From positions 469,535,650-469,599,649 of the forward strand of contig CM042684.1 in the NCBI GenBank assembly GCA_023614405.1: a DNA stretch of 64,000 bases, read 5' to 3'. The stretch is from Avena insularis (taxonomy: Eukaryota; Streptophyta; Magnoliopsida; Poales; Poaceae). The notes beneath the pieces were generated by a model. The model did not search any database. It was given only the letters and a program-made list of their open reading frames with translations, and had not been told where the DNA came from. Within the stretch, counting starts at the first letter, position 1. The number at the start of each line of letters is the position of its first letter. A program made the translations under genes and the position numbers. Below, in pieces: positions 34,490 through 45,428 of the stretch.

Positions 34490-35110
34490 TCAGAGGATCT
34501 GGTTCCCCTCTAGTGTTTAGGAGGTCATTATTATTATTTTATTTTATTGAGATGAAGGAGGGCATTACTTATGGACGTGGAGCCAAGCGGCGCCCGTATA
34601 TTGTGCGATTAAAAATTTAGCGCCCACCTACCTGCCCTGGGAAATCAATCCACACGTACTCTGGGTACGGATCGATTGGCTCTTCCCTTGTCGGTCGTAA
34701 AAAAGCATTTCAGGGGTTTTAAATTCTCTTCGTTTTTCTTGAGATCCCAGGTGCCATCCCGCACGGCAAAAATATAACAAGCTTTGAAGATTACCTGGCC
34801 TGCGCAAATGTGCAATGCTAGTAAATTCCACGACTCTACACCGCTGGCACTCATAGATCTCGATGTCCCCTCTCTCTCTAAGCAACGCATCATCCTCGTA
34901 TCACGAAGATCGCCATCAGTACGACGATACAATTTGTTTAGAGAAAAACAATGCAAAAGCACTGGTTAGTATCCGTTGCAGTATTTCATTAGCCGAGGAT
35001 GATTTAGCAGTGTGACGGCCTGACATACACAGGCAGCGCGAGGCGTCCCTCCACAGTCTAGGAGGGCATTTACTACTTGATGATGACCGTGGAGGCCGTA
35101 CATAGCGCAT
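34490..35110. repeat. Host repeat R, copy 4
   Basis: It parallels 30513-31300 (gagatcccaggtgccatcc, gatctcgatgtcc, catcagtacgacgatac, gtatttcattagccgaggat, cagcgcgaggcgtccctcca). Relative to that copy about 165 bases are missing between gggtttt and aattctctt at about 34720. Similarity stops at about 35110. Confidence 0.7.
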
Positions 35111-35542
35111 GAGCGTTTTAGTCCCACTTCTTGCAAAGTGAGTAAGATTAGTCCCACAACTTGCAATTCGAAAGCAGTTTAGCAGTTTAGTCTAATTTAA
35201 TTGAATTTCTGTGATTTTGATCAAATTCATGGCATCGTATTTTTTTCAAAATGACCCATACAGCATAACAGGCAGACCCCACCTGTCAGATCCAATAATA
35301 AAATATGTAGATACGTTAGCAAGAGTCGAACTCATGACCAACACGGATAACTTAGAACACACATTCAGATTTGATAAATAAAAGAGTGGCTGTTTATTAT
35401 ACTTAATGTCAGGCTGACGGGTCCTAGCTGAACTACACGCGTGAGTGTATACTCCCGGGCTAGGGGTAAGCATTTAACTTCGATATTCAAAAACAGATGT
35501 TTTAAAGTTGGAAAAAAATTCTAAAAAAATATAAATTTTTAA
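35111..35542. other. Unassigned sequence
   Basis: No gene or element end is recognised apart from the left target-site copy aatttttaa at 35534-35542. Confidence 0.3.
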
Positions 35543-36711
35543 GGAAAATGATCCCATTCCCTCGGACGATGATCGTCCGGGTCGGGTCAGCTCACGCGTT
35601 ACAGACAGATACCATTTACCGTACCATAATCCTCCCAGCCACGCGTCCTGCAGGACCCACCCACACCCATGCTTCCTTATCTTTTCCACGGGAGGGAGAC
35701 CAAGACGCTGTCTTTTCGCTCGGCCTCCTCTCCGTCCTCCCCAGTCCCCTTCCCTCGTGTTGCTGCCGCGCCGCCGCCCTTTCCTCATGTCACCGCCGCC
35801 CTTCCCTTGCGTCGCCGGGGACTACTGCCTGCCGCACCCTAGAGCTCCTACCGTCGAGCGCCCCCGCACCGTCTCCTGGTTCTCCCGCCGGCGACCCTCC
35901 CTGTGCCCCAACTCCTCCAGGGACGCGAGACTCGCCGCGCTTGCTCCGGTAGTGGCGCCATCGAGGATGATGACTGTCCTCCCATGAGCGTCGCCTGCTA
36001 GAATGCCTCAGTGGGCACCTACCCTCTCTATAGCTCCCATGGTGTGAGGCCAAGGGGATTTTGATAGTTTACTCGTATTTTTCTTCTCTAATCGTTTTGC
36101 GGTTTTGCGACATAGAAAGAAATTATTTGCTACATTCCTCCGCGGATTTTGCATCTTCGAGTCTCCGCCATGGACATCGCCGGATGATTTTGTTTCTATG
36201 CTGCTACAATGGCATAATTTTTATGCTACAAAGGTTCGCTGATTTTGCTAGGGTAGCACAAATTTATTTGCTCCATGTTCTCCGGCGATGTCTCCGGTGG
36301 TATTTCCGGCGAAGTCAGATTTGCTACTATAGAAGACTTTTTCTTGCTACAACCCTATAAGTGATTTGCTACAATAGCACAAAGTTTTTGCTACGCGTTC
36401 TTCGGTGAGGTCTCCCAGCGAAAGCCTGCTGCAAGTCTCTAGCGAGGTCGACTTTGTCTCCAGCGTAGTCGGTTTTGCTAAATTAGCACAATTTTGTTGC
36501 TGCATGGTCTCCAGCGAGATCTCTAGCGGGACATTCTATTTCTGGAACGAACATTTCTTTTGCTTCGAAAGCAAAAGCGAGGACATATGTAGCAAAAACG
36601 AGGTGTTTTACAGCAAAAGCGAGATTTGGGGTGATTTTGGGGACACGTGGCAGCAGCGGAAGAAGGACGATGGGAAGGCTCCCATCGTCCGAGGGACGCA
36701 TAGCGCTCGCC
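35543..36711. mobile_element. Mutator-like element (MULE-2, 1169 bp)
   Basis: A perfect 9-bp duplication aatttttaa (35534-35542 and 36712-36720) flanks ends that read ggaaaatgatcccattccct and, from the other side, ggcgagcgctatgcgtccct. Both then continue cggacgatg, so the termini are imperfect inverted repeats. The left third is GC-rich and pyrimidine-rich (35640-36010). The right half carries many dispersed tttgctaca motifs. No mudrA-like transposase is seen, so it is non-autonomous. The GC-rich part could be captured gene sequence, but I do not recognise it. Confidence 0.82.
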
Positions 36712-36757
36712 AATTTTTAATCTGAAATAATTTGTGTTCTAGAAAAGACAAAATTAG

Positions 36758-37245
36758 TGACATGGGTATACCCTACAGGTACTCGAGCTTGGTATATACG
36801 GTCTAAATACGTACAGGTCCACGGTGTCGCCAAGGCCCAAAACGAAGGATTCGAGTAATCTGCGGACTCTCGATTGCTTGAAGAACAAGAAGAAGCTAAA
36901 GATAGAAAGTTTAAAGGGGAAAACCCTAACTTGTAACCGACTCGGCCTGCTACCCGAGACCTAGTCTATCTATATAAAGTCTAGGAGGGGGCGGCGAGGA
37001 GAACACGCACAACCCTAGTCTCCACAACCCTCGCCAGATTGCATCTGCGCACCATTGTAATTTTCGATTCCTTCGATAATTCCACGAGCAGACAAGCAGG
37101 AGTAGGGACCTCTACGAGGCCTGAACCTGGGTAAATCTTTGTCCCCTGTGTGCTTGTCTGTCAGCCGATAGATGTCTCCAGCGCTTCTTCCTTCTCCAAA
37201 ACCCAAGTCCATAACAATGGGCATTGACGAGTTAAACCCTCGTCA
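36758..37245 (+). mobile_element. Gypsy-1 5' LTR (488 bp)
   Basis: It runs from tgacatgggtataccctaca (36758) to taaaccctcgtca (37245), giving TGAC...GTCA ends. It is repeated at 49779 (interrupted 3' LTR) and, as a related copy, at 56633. I count 7 differences over the 276 bases shared with the 3' LTR, about 2.5 percent, which points to a fairly recent insertion. The expected target duplication is attag (36753-36757), but the right flank is outside the window. Confidence 0.9.
36971..36978 (+). promoter_or_regulatory. Gypsy-1 LTR TATA box
   Basis: TATATAAA in the context ctatctatataaag, about 275 bases before the LTR end. The same motif occurs in the other two Gypsy LTRs of the window. Confidence 0.65.
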
Positions 37246-39763
37246 ATTGGCGCCGTCTGTGAGAATTGGGAGTGTTGATGTTGCGGCTTCTTCGGCCCCA
37301 TCAACTGTGATCTACAACTCCGCAACAGCGGAGATTCGCAAGCTCTTTGGTGCGTTCGACTTCACCGTCCACACGCCGGCCACTCGCCCGGCCTTCGAGT
37401 CCGTGGGCGACGGAATCAACCTGGCGATCGGGAGCTTCCGCTTCCAAGTTGGTCAGATGGGCACGCTTCGCATGCCTGATCAGCTGACAGCACCGGCGAT
37501 TGCCCCAGCATCGTGGTTCCCTCCGTCGATCGGCACCCTCAGCGAGCTTAACGCCCTGACAATAGTCGAGAATACTGCTGATGTTAGCCGCGATTCGACC
37601 TGAGCGATCTGGCCACTGAAGATGGGACCTACGGTTCCGGATCTGAGAGTTGTGGAAGCAACAGCTTCCCCAATCACTTCACGTGCGTCGTCATCAACAC
37701 ATGCGACACCTCTGCCAACCGCGACAACGGCGACAATCGCGGCAACGGAACGACCTGCCTAACGGCGACAATGGTGGCAATGGCGGCAACGGCGGTAACA
37801 GTGGCAATCGCGTCCCCATTGACAACGGAGGGGCAGTCGAACCTCCAACCATAGTAAACGAGCAAACCGGCGAACGCGTCGTAATCAAGCTCAACGAGCA
37901 AGAATGCGCTTGCTGCCGCGAGGCCCTGCGAGGCACCCCTCTACCCTTCGGATCTCCGCAGGAACTGCTGATGGGTTATCGCTGGCTCCTGAAGGAAGAA
38001 TTCAAGCGCCAAGTACAAACAATCGCGCAACTCGAGGCATGCAAAAAGGCGACAGATGAGTCGAGCCTTCGCCATGCTGGACTCTCCTCCTATGGAGGAT
38101 CCTCCTCAAAGGGCAACGAGCACCTCGCCAAGAAGAGGCAGTCTCGGATGGCCCACCTCACCGAGCAGGAACGCATAGAGGCCGCAAAAGTCCTCGACTT
38201 CGGCTCTATGACAGTCGACACCAGGGGCAATGTGGTCCCCAAAACGCCGCAGGCTGCGGTGACAGCGGCCACCATGTACCTCTTGAACAACCAACCACCA
38301 GCTGGAGACCCTCGAGCCGCCATGCACCGATCTACGATCGCAGGCTTGGGATTAATCGAGGCCACCCTCGACAAGGAGCCGACACCGGAGCCAAAGAAGG
38401 GCAAAGCGCTAGCAAAGCGTTACTCCTCGCCCTCATCCAGCGATGACAGCCATGACTTGTCTCGACGTCGCCGCTCACGACGACACGACCACGACTACAA
38501 CGCACGTGATGACATCACGCAGCGCAAGATCGACAAATCAAGAGCACGACGTGCTCGGTCGACTGACTCAGAAGAGGAGGACGTGGAGCTCTGCGGCGCC
38601 AGATGCTTCAGCAGACCCATTAGGCAGAACCGAATGCCTAAAGGGTTCAAACTCCCATCGGAGAACCCGAAGTTTGACGGTCTACAGGACCCCAAGATCT
38701 AGCTGGAGGACTACATCTCCTCCGTCAGACTCCATGGAGGCAGTCGAAGCACCGCCATGCAATGCTTGTAGCTACAGCTGCAGGGCGCCGCCCGGGCATG
38801 GCTCAATAACCTCCCACGCGGATCCATTCGCAGTTGGGATGAATTGGTTTATAGCTTCGTACGCAATTTTAAGGGTACGTACAAACGGCCCGCATCAATC
38901 GAAGAGCTGAGATGCTGCCAGCAAAGATCTCGCGAATCGCTACGCTCCTACATCCAAAGGTGGTCCATCATCAAGAACTCCGCGGAGAACATCTCGAAGG
39001 ATCGCGCGATTGACGCATTCAATGGTGGCGTCCGCTGTTTAGAACTCAGAGAGGAGCTGGGCCGCTCAAAGCCCAAGACCATCGACCACCTGATGGAGAT
39101 CGCGAATCGGTGGGCCGATGGAGAAGACTCGGTAAAGAATCGCGTTCACTACGACGAGGAGGCGGATCTCGAGCGTAGACGCGATCGCCGAGGCAAGCGT
39201 CGCATGCGCATTTACGATGACCGCGACGACGTCAACATGGTCGCGGCTGGCTACGCCGAAAGACGCGACGACAACCGCAATAGCGGATACCGTAGCGGTG
39301 GATACCGCGACTCCGGGAAAACCACGCAAGTATGGCAACGCCGCACTCGCGACGAGGCACCCGTGAGATCCATTGAGGATAAACTGTCCGGGCCATGTAC
39401 GGTGCACTTCTACATCGACAAGCATGATGGCAAGAAGAAGTCTAGCCACCTCCTCAAGGATTGCCGCGAGTTCCTCAAGCTACATGAGGGACTGGTTCAG
39501 ATAAACCGCAATACAGTCGAAAGAGGCTACGGAGCCGCTCTAGGCGTCGTGGCACATGGCGCACCGCCACCACCATTTGGGCCACCCCCGAACGGAGCCG
39601 CACCGGACCAGCACCACGGAGGTGAACTGTACCCACGGGCCATGGGCACCATGATGATCCAAAAGGGACGCCCCTCCAACAGGGTGCAGAAGGCCATCAC
39701 TCGCCAAGTCTACTTGGCCACGCACTCGCCACCATCCACCACTGAGTACCTCAGTGGAAGATA
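37172..39763 (+). pseudogene. Gypsy-1 gag, broken
   Basis: The frame starts at an ATG inside the LTR (37172), runs through the PBS and continues as GAFDFTVHTPATRPAFESVG. A frameshift near 37590 leads to a Gly/Asn-rich linker (NGGNGGNGGNSGN) and the Arg/Ser-rich region (DLSRRRRSRRHDHD). After stops at 38700 and 38769 comes the Retrotrans_gag domain: GAARAWLNNLPRGSIRSWDE, NFKGTYKRPASIEELRCCQQ, DRAIDAFNGGVRCLELREEL. A degenerate Cys/His segment (GPCTVHFYIDKHDGKKKSSH..DC) follows. Gag forms the cytoplasmic particle that packages element RNA. The TAG at 38769 is shared with Gypsy-2. The frame ends at 39763. Confidence 0.88.
37248..37261 (+). promoter_or_regulatory. Gypsy-1 primer-binding site
   Basis: tggcgccgtctgtg, two bases after the LTR. 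TGGCGCCG is the start of PBS sequences of many plant Gypsy elements (tRNA-Asp type). Gypsy-2 has tagcgccgtctgtggg at the same place. Confidence 0.75.
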
Positions 39764-40203
39764 GTCATGCATCACCTTCGACAAGCGCGACCACCCGCCT
39801 CAGATACCCCGTCCAGGTCATTGCCCCCTCGTACTCGAGGCGCACATTGGAGGCTTCGACATGAGTCACGTCTTCATGGATGGCGGAAACGGCATCAACC
39901 TCATATTCGCGAGTACCTTGCGAGCAATGAGAATCCCTCTAACCTACCTGGAGGCATCGGACACAACGTTCCATGGCATCGTCCCAGGGAAAGGCGTATA
40001 CCCCCTGGGCAAAATCAACCTCGACGTCATCTTCGGCACGCCGAAGAACTTCCGGCGCGAGCGCATCGATTTTGAGGTCGTCGACTGGCCCTCACAATAC
40101 CACTGCATCCTCGGACGCGTCGCGTTCGCTAGGTTCATGGCAGTGTCCCACTACGCCTACCTGCAGATGAAAATGCCAGGTTCCAATGGCGTCATCACGA
40201 TCA
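39764..40203 (+). pseudogene. Gypsy-1 aspartic protease region
   Basis: ITFDKRDHPPQIPRPGHCPL leads into VFMDGGNGINLIFASTLRAM, where D-G-G occupies the active-site position (the canonical motif is D-T/S-G; DGG is usual in Tat-lineage Gypsy elements). It continues FEVVDWPSQYHCILGRVAFA, the second conserved block. In Gypsy-2 the protease is fused in frame to gag, while here TAG at 39761-39763 separates them. A MITE truncates the frame at 40204. Confidence 0.85.
40195..40203. repeat. Target-site duplication of foldback MITE
   Basis: tcacgatca occurs at 40195-40203 and 40742-40750. Gypsy-2 at the same codons reads atcacgatcaacgggag without insert, proving the insertion. Confidence 0.92.
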
Positions 40204-40741
40204 GAGGTAATTGCACATAACACCACTTGTTAGGGCATCTGTTGCACAAAACAACAACTATGATATTTTGTTGCACAAAACACCAACATTTGTTGAAATC
40301 GTTGCACAAAACACAATGTTGTTGATATGGACCATTGTTAATAGCTAATTAATTAGACTGGACCATTGTTAGGAGGTAGTCAACGAACGAAAAGAAAAAG
40401 TTTGTGCACCGTTAGTTACTAATATTATGTTTTGTAGCCAATTAATTTGTTTAAAGAAGAGTTGTTGGACCATTTTTTGCATAAAAACATAACAATGGCT
40501 TTTAGTTTTGTGCAACGATTAAGTAATTAACAATTAAATAATTAACCGTGCACAAAAATTTCTCGTTGACTACCTTCTAAAAGTTGTCACATCTAATTAA
40601 TTGCTATTAACACCGTTAATTACTAATATTGTGTTTTGTGCAATGATTTCAGCAAATGTTGGTGTTTTGTGCAACAAAATATCATAGTTGTGGTTTTGTG
40701 CAACAGATGCCCCAACAAGTGGTGTTATGTGCAATTACCTC
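40204..40741. mobile_element. Mutator-type foldback MITE (538 bp)
   Basis: The ends gaggtaattgcacataacac (40204) and its exact complement at 40741 begin inverted arms that stay similar for roughly 190 bases each, so the element can fold into one long hairpin. Multiple ttgttgcacaaaac and ttgtgcaac motifs repeat along both arms. The 9-bp duplication tcacgatca marks it as Mutator superfamily. It has no coding capacity. It sits between the protease and RT codons of Gypsy-1 and is absent from Gypsy-2, so it is younger than the split of the two Gypsy copies. Confidence 0.92.
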
Positions 40742-43026
40742 TCACGATCAACGGGAGCTTTGAACGATTTGACAGTTGCGACAGGAAATTCAACAAAATC
40801 TCCCAGTCCTTCGGCATGCAGGAGGAACTCGCGAGATTGAAGGAGACGACAGATAACAGCCTACCTCCCCTGAGCAGGCCAAGCTCACCTGATCTCTCCT
40901 TCGACTCATCCGTGCACACAAAGAAGGTGCAGGTCCACCCATCGGATCCCGCCAAGACGGCCCTCATCGCCAACAACTTGAGTCCCGCATAGGAACTTGC
41001 GCTCGTCGAATTCCTCCGTGAGCACTGGGAAGTTTTTGCCTGGTGTCCTGCGGACATGCCAGGAGTTCCCAGGGAATTCGCCGAGCACGCACTCAACGTC
41101 AATCCTGACGCAAGGCCAGTCAAGCAAACAATCAGGCGACTGTCTGAGCCACGAGCGCAGGCAGTCGGAATGGAGATCAACAGACTCCTCGAGGCCAAGT
41201 TCATACATGAGATCAAGGAAAGCATTTGGCTTGCCAACACGGTGCTGGTACCAAAAAAGGACACGGATATCCTGCGGATGTGCGTGGACTTCACTTCTCT
41301 GAAAGAGCACTGTCCAAAGGATCACTTCCCGCTGCCACGGATCGACCAGATCATCGACTCCACCGCGGGATGCGAGCGCCTCTGCTTCCTCGACGCCTAC
41401 TCAGGCTATAACCAAATTCGAATGAAGGAGGACGATTAAGATAAAACAGCGTTTACAACGCCCTTCGGCGTGTTCTGCTACAACACAATGCCCTTCGGGC
41501 TAAAAAACGCGAGAGCCACCTACCAGCGGTGCATGCAGGCTTGCCTCAAGGAACAACTGGGTCGCAACATCCAAGTCTATATCGACGACATAGTAATCAA
41601 GACCAAGGAAGAAGCCTCTCTAATTGACGATTTGCGCGAAACCTTCCCCAACCTCGACCGCTACCGGATCAAGCTCAATCCGGACAAATGCGCCTTCGGC
41701 GTACCATCTGGGCAGCTACTCGGGTATCTCATCTCCGCGAGGGGAATCGAGGCGAACCCAAAGAAGATAAAAGCCATACTGGCCATGGAGAAGCCGAAGA
41801 ACATAAGAGGCGTCCAGCAATTGGTCGGACGAATCACGGCCCTCAGTCGATTTATCAGTCGGATGGGTGAAAAGGCACTGCCCTTCTACCAGCTCCTCCG
41901 CAAAGCTAAAAAATTCGAGTGGACCAATGAAGCGCAAGAAACATTCGAAGATCTCAAGCGCCTGCTATCCACTTCGCCAGTGCTAGTGACTCCACGAGAA
42001 AGGGAACCACTGTTGTTGTACATCTCCGCCACCAACCAGGTGGTCAGCAAATGCTCGTCGCCGAGCGAGCTGAGGAAAACAAGGTTCATGGCATACAACG
42101 CCCAGTCTACTACCTTAGCAAATTCCTCACGCCAACAAAACAGCGGTACCCGCACTACTAGAAGCTGGCGTTCGACGTCTTTATGACCGCGCGGCGACTG
42201 CGCCACTACTTCTAGGAGCACCCAATCGTGGTAGTCAATGACACCCCGCTGGGACATATCCTCAATAACCCCGACGCCACGGGGCGAGTCGCGCTTTGGG
42301 GAATAGAGTTGTCTCCACGAGACATCACATACGAAAAGCGTGACGCAATCAAGTCGCAAGTTCTCCCTGACTTCCTCGTGCACTGGATGGATAACCAACT
42401 CCCGGACAAACCAGATATGTCCTACCTTTGGACAATGCACTTTGATGGGTCCAAGAGGAAGGACGGAGCAGGCGCAGGTGTCATACTGACATCACCTCAA
42501 GGGGACAAGCTAAAATACATCCTGCGAATGCAGTTCACAGCCTCAAACAACGAGGCTGAATACGAGGCCCTGTTGCACGGGATGAGGATGGCAAAAGCCT
42601 GCGGCGCCAAGAGGCTTATCATATACGGTGACTCCAAGTTGGTCGTCAACCAAGCAATGCATGAGTGCGATGCACTGAACGACAACATGATCGCGTACCG
42701 CGACCTCTATGACACACTCGAAGGAGACTTCGATGGGTGCGAGCTGCGACACGTAGGTCGCGAAAGCAACGAGGAAGCAGATGCACTCGCCAACATAGGC
42801 TCTACCTGCACCCCCATACCACCTGGGGTATTTCTCGAGCGCATATGCGAACGCTCCATCAAGCCAAAGGCCGCAAAGAAGAAACCAAGCGCAGCAACGG
42901 ACTCGGGGCCTGCGCCACCCAATGAGCCGATGGCACTCGATGACTTGGAGCTGAGCACAGGACTCGAGGGAACAATGAGCGTCATGATGATAGAGCAATC
43001 CTGGACGCAGCCATACATTGCGCGGT
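40742..43026 (+). pseudogene. Gypsy-1 reverse transcriptase and dual RNase H, broken
   Basis: RT reads EFAEHALNVNPDARPVKQTI, NTVLVPKKDTDILRMCVDFT, RLCFLDAYSGYNQIRMKEDD, TMPFGLKNARATYQRCMQAC and QVYIDDIVIK (YIDD active site). The first RNase H-like domain (LLLYISATNQVV) lacks the usual acidic residue. The second, TMHFDGSKRKDGAGAGVILT, NNEAEYEALLHGM, IIYGDSKLVVNQ and NEEADALAN, keeps all four acidic positions. Dual RNase H with a second, archaeal-type copy is a mark of the Tat lineage. Stops are TAG 40990 (shared with Gypsy-2), TAA 41437 and TAG 42213. A frameshift occurs near 42045, and about 55 bases are deleted near 43022. Confidence 0.9.
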
Positions 43027-44183
43027 GATCCAAGGTATTCGCCGTTATCAACGGCGAACTATACAAGCACAGCATCACAGGAGTACTACAACGATGCGTC
43101 TTCCTGGCTGATGGAAAAGCAGTTCTCCTTGATATCCATGAAGGGACTTGCGGGCACCACGCCGGCAGTCGCGCCCTCGTTGCCAAAGCTCTACGAGCTG
43201 GATTCTACTGACCCACGGCCATGCGCGACGCCAAAGACATAGTCCAAAAATGCAATGCTTGCCAGCGATTCGCGGACAAGCCACACGCACCAGGCGCAGA
43301 GCTACGGCCAATCCCGTTGGCCTGGCCCTTCGCACAATGGGGGCTCGACATGGTCTGCAAACTTCCAAGGTCCTCGCGAGGAGGCTACGTCTACCTCTTG
43401 GTCGCAGTCGACAAATTCACCAAGTGGATCGAAGCCATGCCAGTGACCAACCAATCAGGGCACAACGCAGTCAAGTTCTTCGAGTCCATCGTCTATCGCT
43501 TCAGAGTTCCGCACAACATCATCACCGACAACGGGACGAACTTCACATCCAAGGAGTTCTAGGAATTCTGCGAGAACCTGGGAATCAACATCAGCGACGC
43601 CTCAGTCGCGCATCCACAGACCAACGGTCAGGTGGAAAAAGCAAACGGGCTCGTCTGCAGCGGTATCAAGAAGCGACTCCTCCGACCACTTGAACAAGCC
43701 GCGGGTTGCTGGCCAGATGAACTGCAATCCGTACTCTGGAGCCGACGTACAACTCCAAACAGCGCCACGGGCTACACGCCATTCTTTATGGTGCACGGAG
43801 CAGAGGCGGTGCTACCCGCCGAAGTACGATACAAGGCGCCGCGCGTAGTCGCTTACAGCGAACAAGAATCATCCCTCGCACTCGAAGACTCCGTCGACCT
43901 CCTTGATGAAGCCAGGGAAATCGCCGCAGAGAGATCAACGATATACCAACAGAACCTGCGCAACTACCACAGTAGGAGGCTTCGCCCCAGATCCTTCGTC
44001 GAAGGCGACCTGGTCCTGCGAATGAAGCAGCAGGGGCATCTCAAACTCGAGTCCCCCTGGGAAGGACCGTACGTGATTACAGAAGTAATCCCAGGTGGCG
44101 CCTACCGCCTTCAAGATTTAGAGACAGGAGTCGCATACTCCAACCCCTGGAACGTCGCACAACTGCGACGCTTCTACCCCTAG
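43027..44183 (+). pseudogene. Gypsy-1 integrase, broken
   Basis: A zinc-binding segment (KCNACQRFADKPHAPGAEL) precedes the catalytic core: WGLDMVCKLPRSSRGGYVYL (first D), IITDNGTNFTSKEF (second D) and HPQTNGQVEKANGLVCSGIK (E). The C-terminal part ends SPWEGPYVITEVIPGGAYRL, SNPWNVAQLRRFYP, then TAG at 44181-44183. Stops occur at 43209 (TGA for Trp) and 43560 (TAG for Gln). The enzyme would insert element DNA into chromosomes. The GPY/F-like motif (EGPYVI) is present and no chromodomain is seen, in keeping with Tat elements. Confidence 0.9.
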
Positions 44184-44600
44184 TTGTTTTTTACTTTTAC
44201 ACCGCAAACAAAGCTACTCAGCCAAGGCTACTTAGCCACATATTGTACCTCGCTGTTCTCCGAATAAATAAAAGCTAAGTGCCCCAAAACTCTGTGTCCT
44301 CCTTTACTTTGTCAATTTATGTACTCGGGGACTGTGCCACCCTATACACATATGTTCTTCGAACCAAAACGCGATATCCTGAATAGCTGGTACATCAATC
44401 GAACCCCTTAACACAACCTTAACCCAGCTGCAACGCACCTGGTAGGTTGACAAGGGACTGAGATAAAACATGGCCAGGCTAATGAAAAGGACTCGCATAG
44501 TGCAACGCACCTCATGCTAACAAAGCTCTTTATACACATTTGACAATAAATTATCTACAACATCTATATGAACTTTACAACACAATTACACTTATGTGCA
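44184..44600. other. Gypsy-1 pol/antisense intergenic spacer
   Basis: It contains aataaataaaagct (about 44263), a possible polyadenylation signal, then gtactcggggactgtgccac, a relic of the polypurine-like motif, and cctatacacatatgttcttc. The matching stretch in Gypsy-2 is 63551-63960. No coding sequence is seen on the plus strand. Confidence 0.55.
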
Positions 44601-44617
44601 GGATACAAATTGGGCTA

Positions 44618-45428
44618 CTACTGAAGCAGGAGAACGTTGGTTTGTTCCTCAAAGAAGTCGACGATCTCTTCTGCTGGGCAATCCACCGCCTGGTAGTGCA
44701 GCACCATATTCCAGGCAGAACCTGCTGGTGGTGCCGGTGGCCCAGACGCAATTGCTGCAACGTCTACGTCAGGCCTGTGCAATCGCACCATTGATAGAGC
44801 AGCCTTGGCACCAGCCACCAACTGCTTCCTCACGCATTCGCGAACCGCGGACATATCTTGAAACTTGGCTAGGAGGGCCAGCAAGCTTGATGGAGTATCA
44901 TCCAGCGGAAACATCGTCTGATAAATGTTCTTCAAGCATGACTGCGATTTCTTCAAAAAGAGCAGCACTCGCGACGCACGATCCTGCAGGGTCGCCAGCG
45001 CAGTCGCACGATCATGATCTACCCAGAAGTATCCACTCTCCTGAAGTTGCTCCTGAGTAAGATCATGCAGGCGAATGGCAATTCTATCCTTCTCCTCCTG
45101 CGGATGACGCGTGCTGACAACTACACGAAGCAGCAACAGTAGCATGAGTACAACGTACCACTGTGAGTAACTACAAGGAAAAGATAAGAACCAGCAAACT
45201 AACATTTGAATTGGTCGCCCAGCTGCGCCACCTCACCAAGTAGATACTGCTCTCGGGCAGCGGCTTTTTCCGCCTTCGACTTCCACACGTCCGCATTACC
45301 GCGGAGCACGAGCAACTCACGCTCTAGCTTCTTCACGCGATCACGCAGTCGCGAAAGCAAGGACAACTCATCTACCCTGGAGCATGATTGTGCCACGGTA
45401 TCATCAAGAGTTGGCGAGTCCTGGGCCC
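44618..45428 (-). CDS. Gypsy-1 antisense coding region 2 (coiled-coil protein, function unknown)
   Basis: Two minus-strand exons are proposed: 45428-45204 and 45120-44618. The first encodes DSPTLDDTVAQSCSRVDELS, then SRLRDRVKKLERELLVLRGN, ADVWKSKAEKAAAREQYLLG, a charged heptad-like segment. It ends phase 1 at a GTTAGT donor, and the TGTAG acceptor at 45121-45124 keeps the frame. The second encodes HPQEEKDRIAIRLHDLTQEQ, GYFWVDHDRATALATLQDRA, YQTMFPLDDTPSSLLALLAK and SAWNMVLHYQAVDCPAEEIV, stop TAG at 44618. The 5' limit is uncertain. It could be a separate gene or downstream exons of the larger antisense gene reached by alternative splicing. I do not recognise a named domain. Confidence 0.55.

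Noticed and set aside
35548..35952. 134-codon frame at the left end of MULE-2 as a captured gene
   Set aside because: Pro/Ser-rich with no recognised domain; kept only as a possible captured segment, not as a gene.
36405..36725. 106-codon frame in MULE-2
   Set aside because: Composition follows the tttgctac/tctccagcga repeats and the frame runs across the element end; no transposase motifs.
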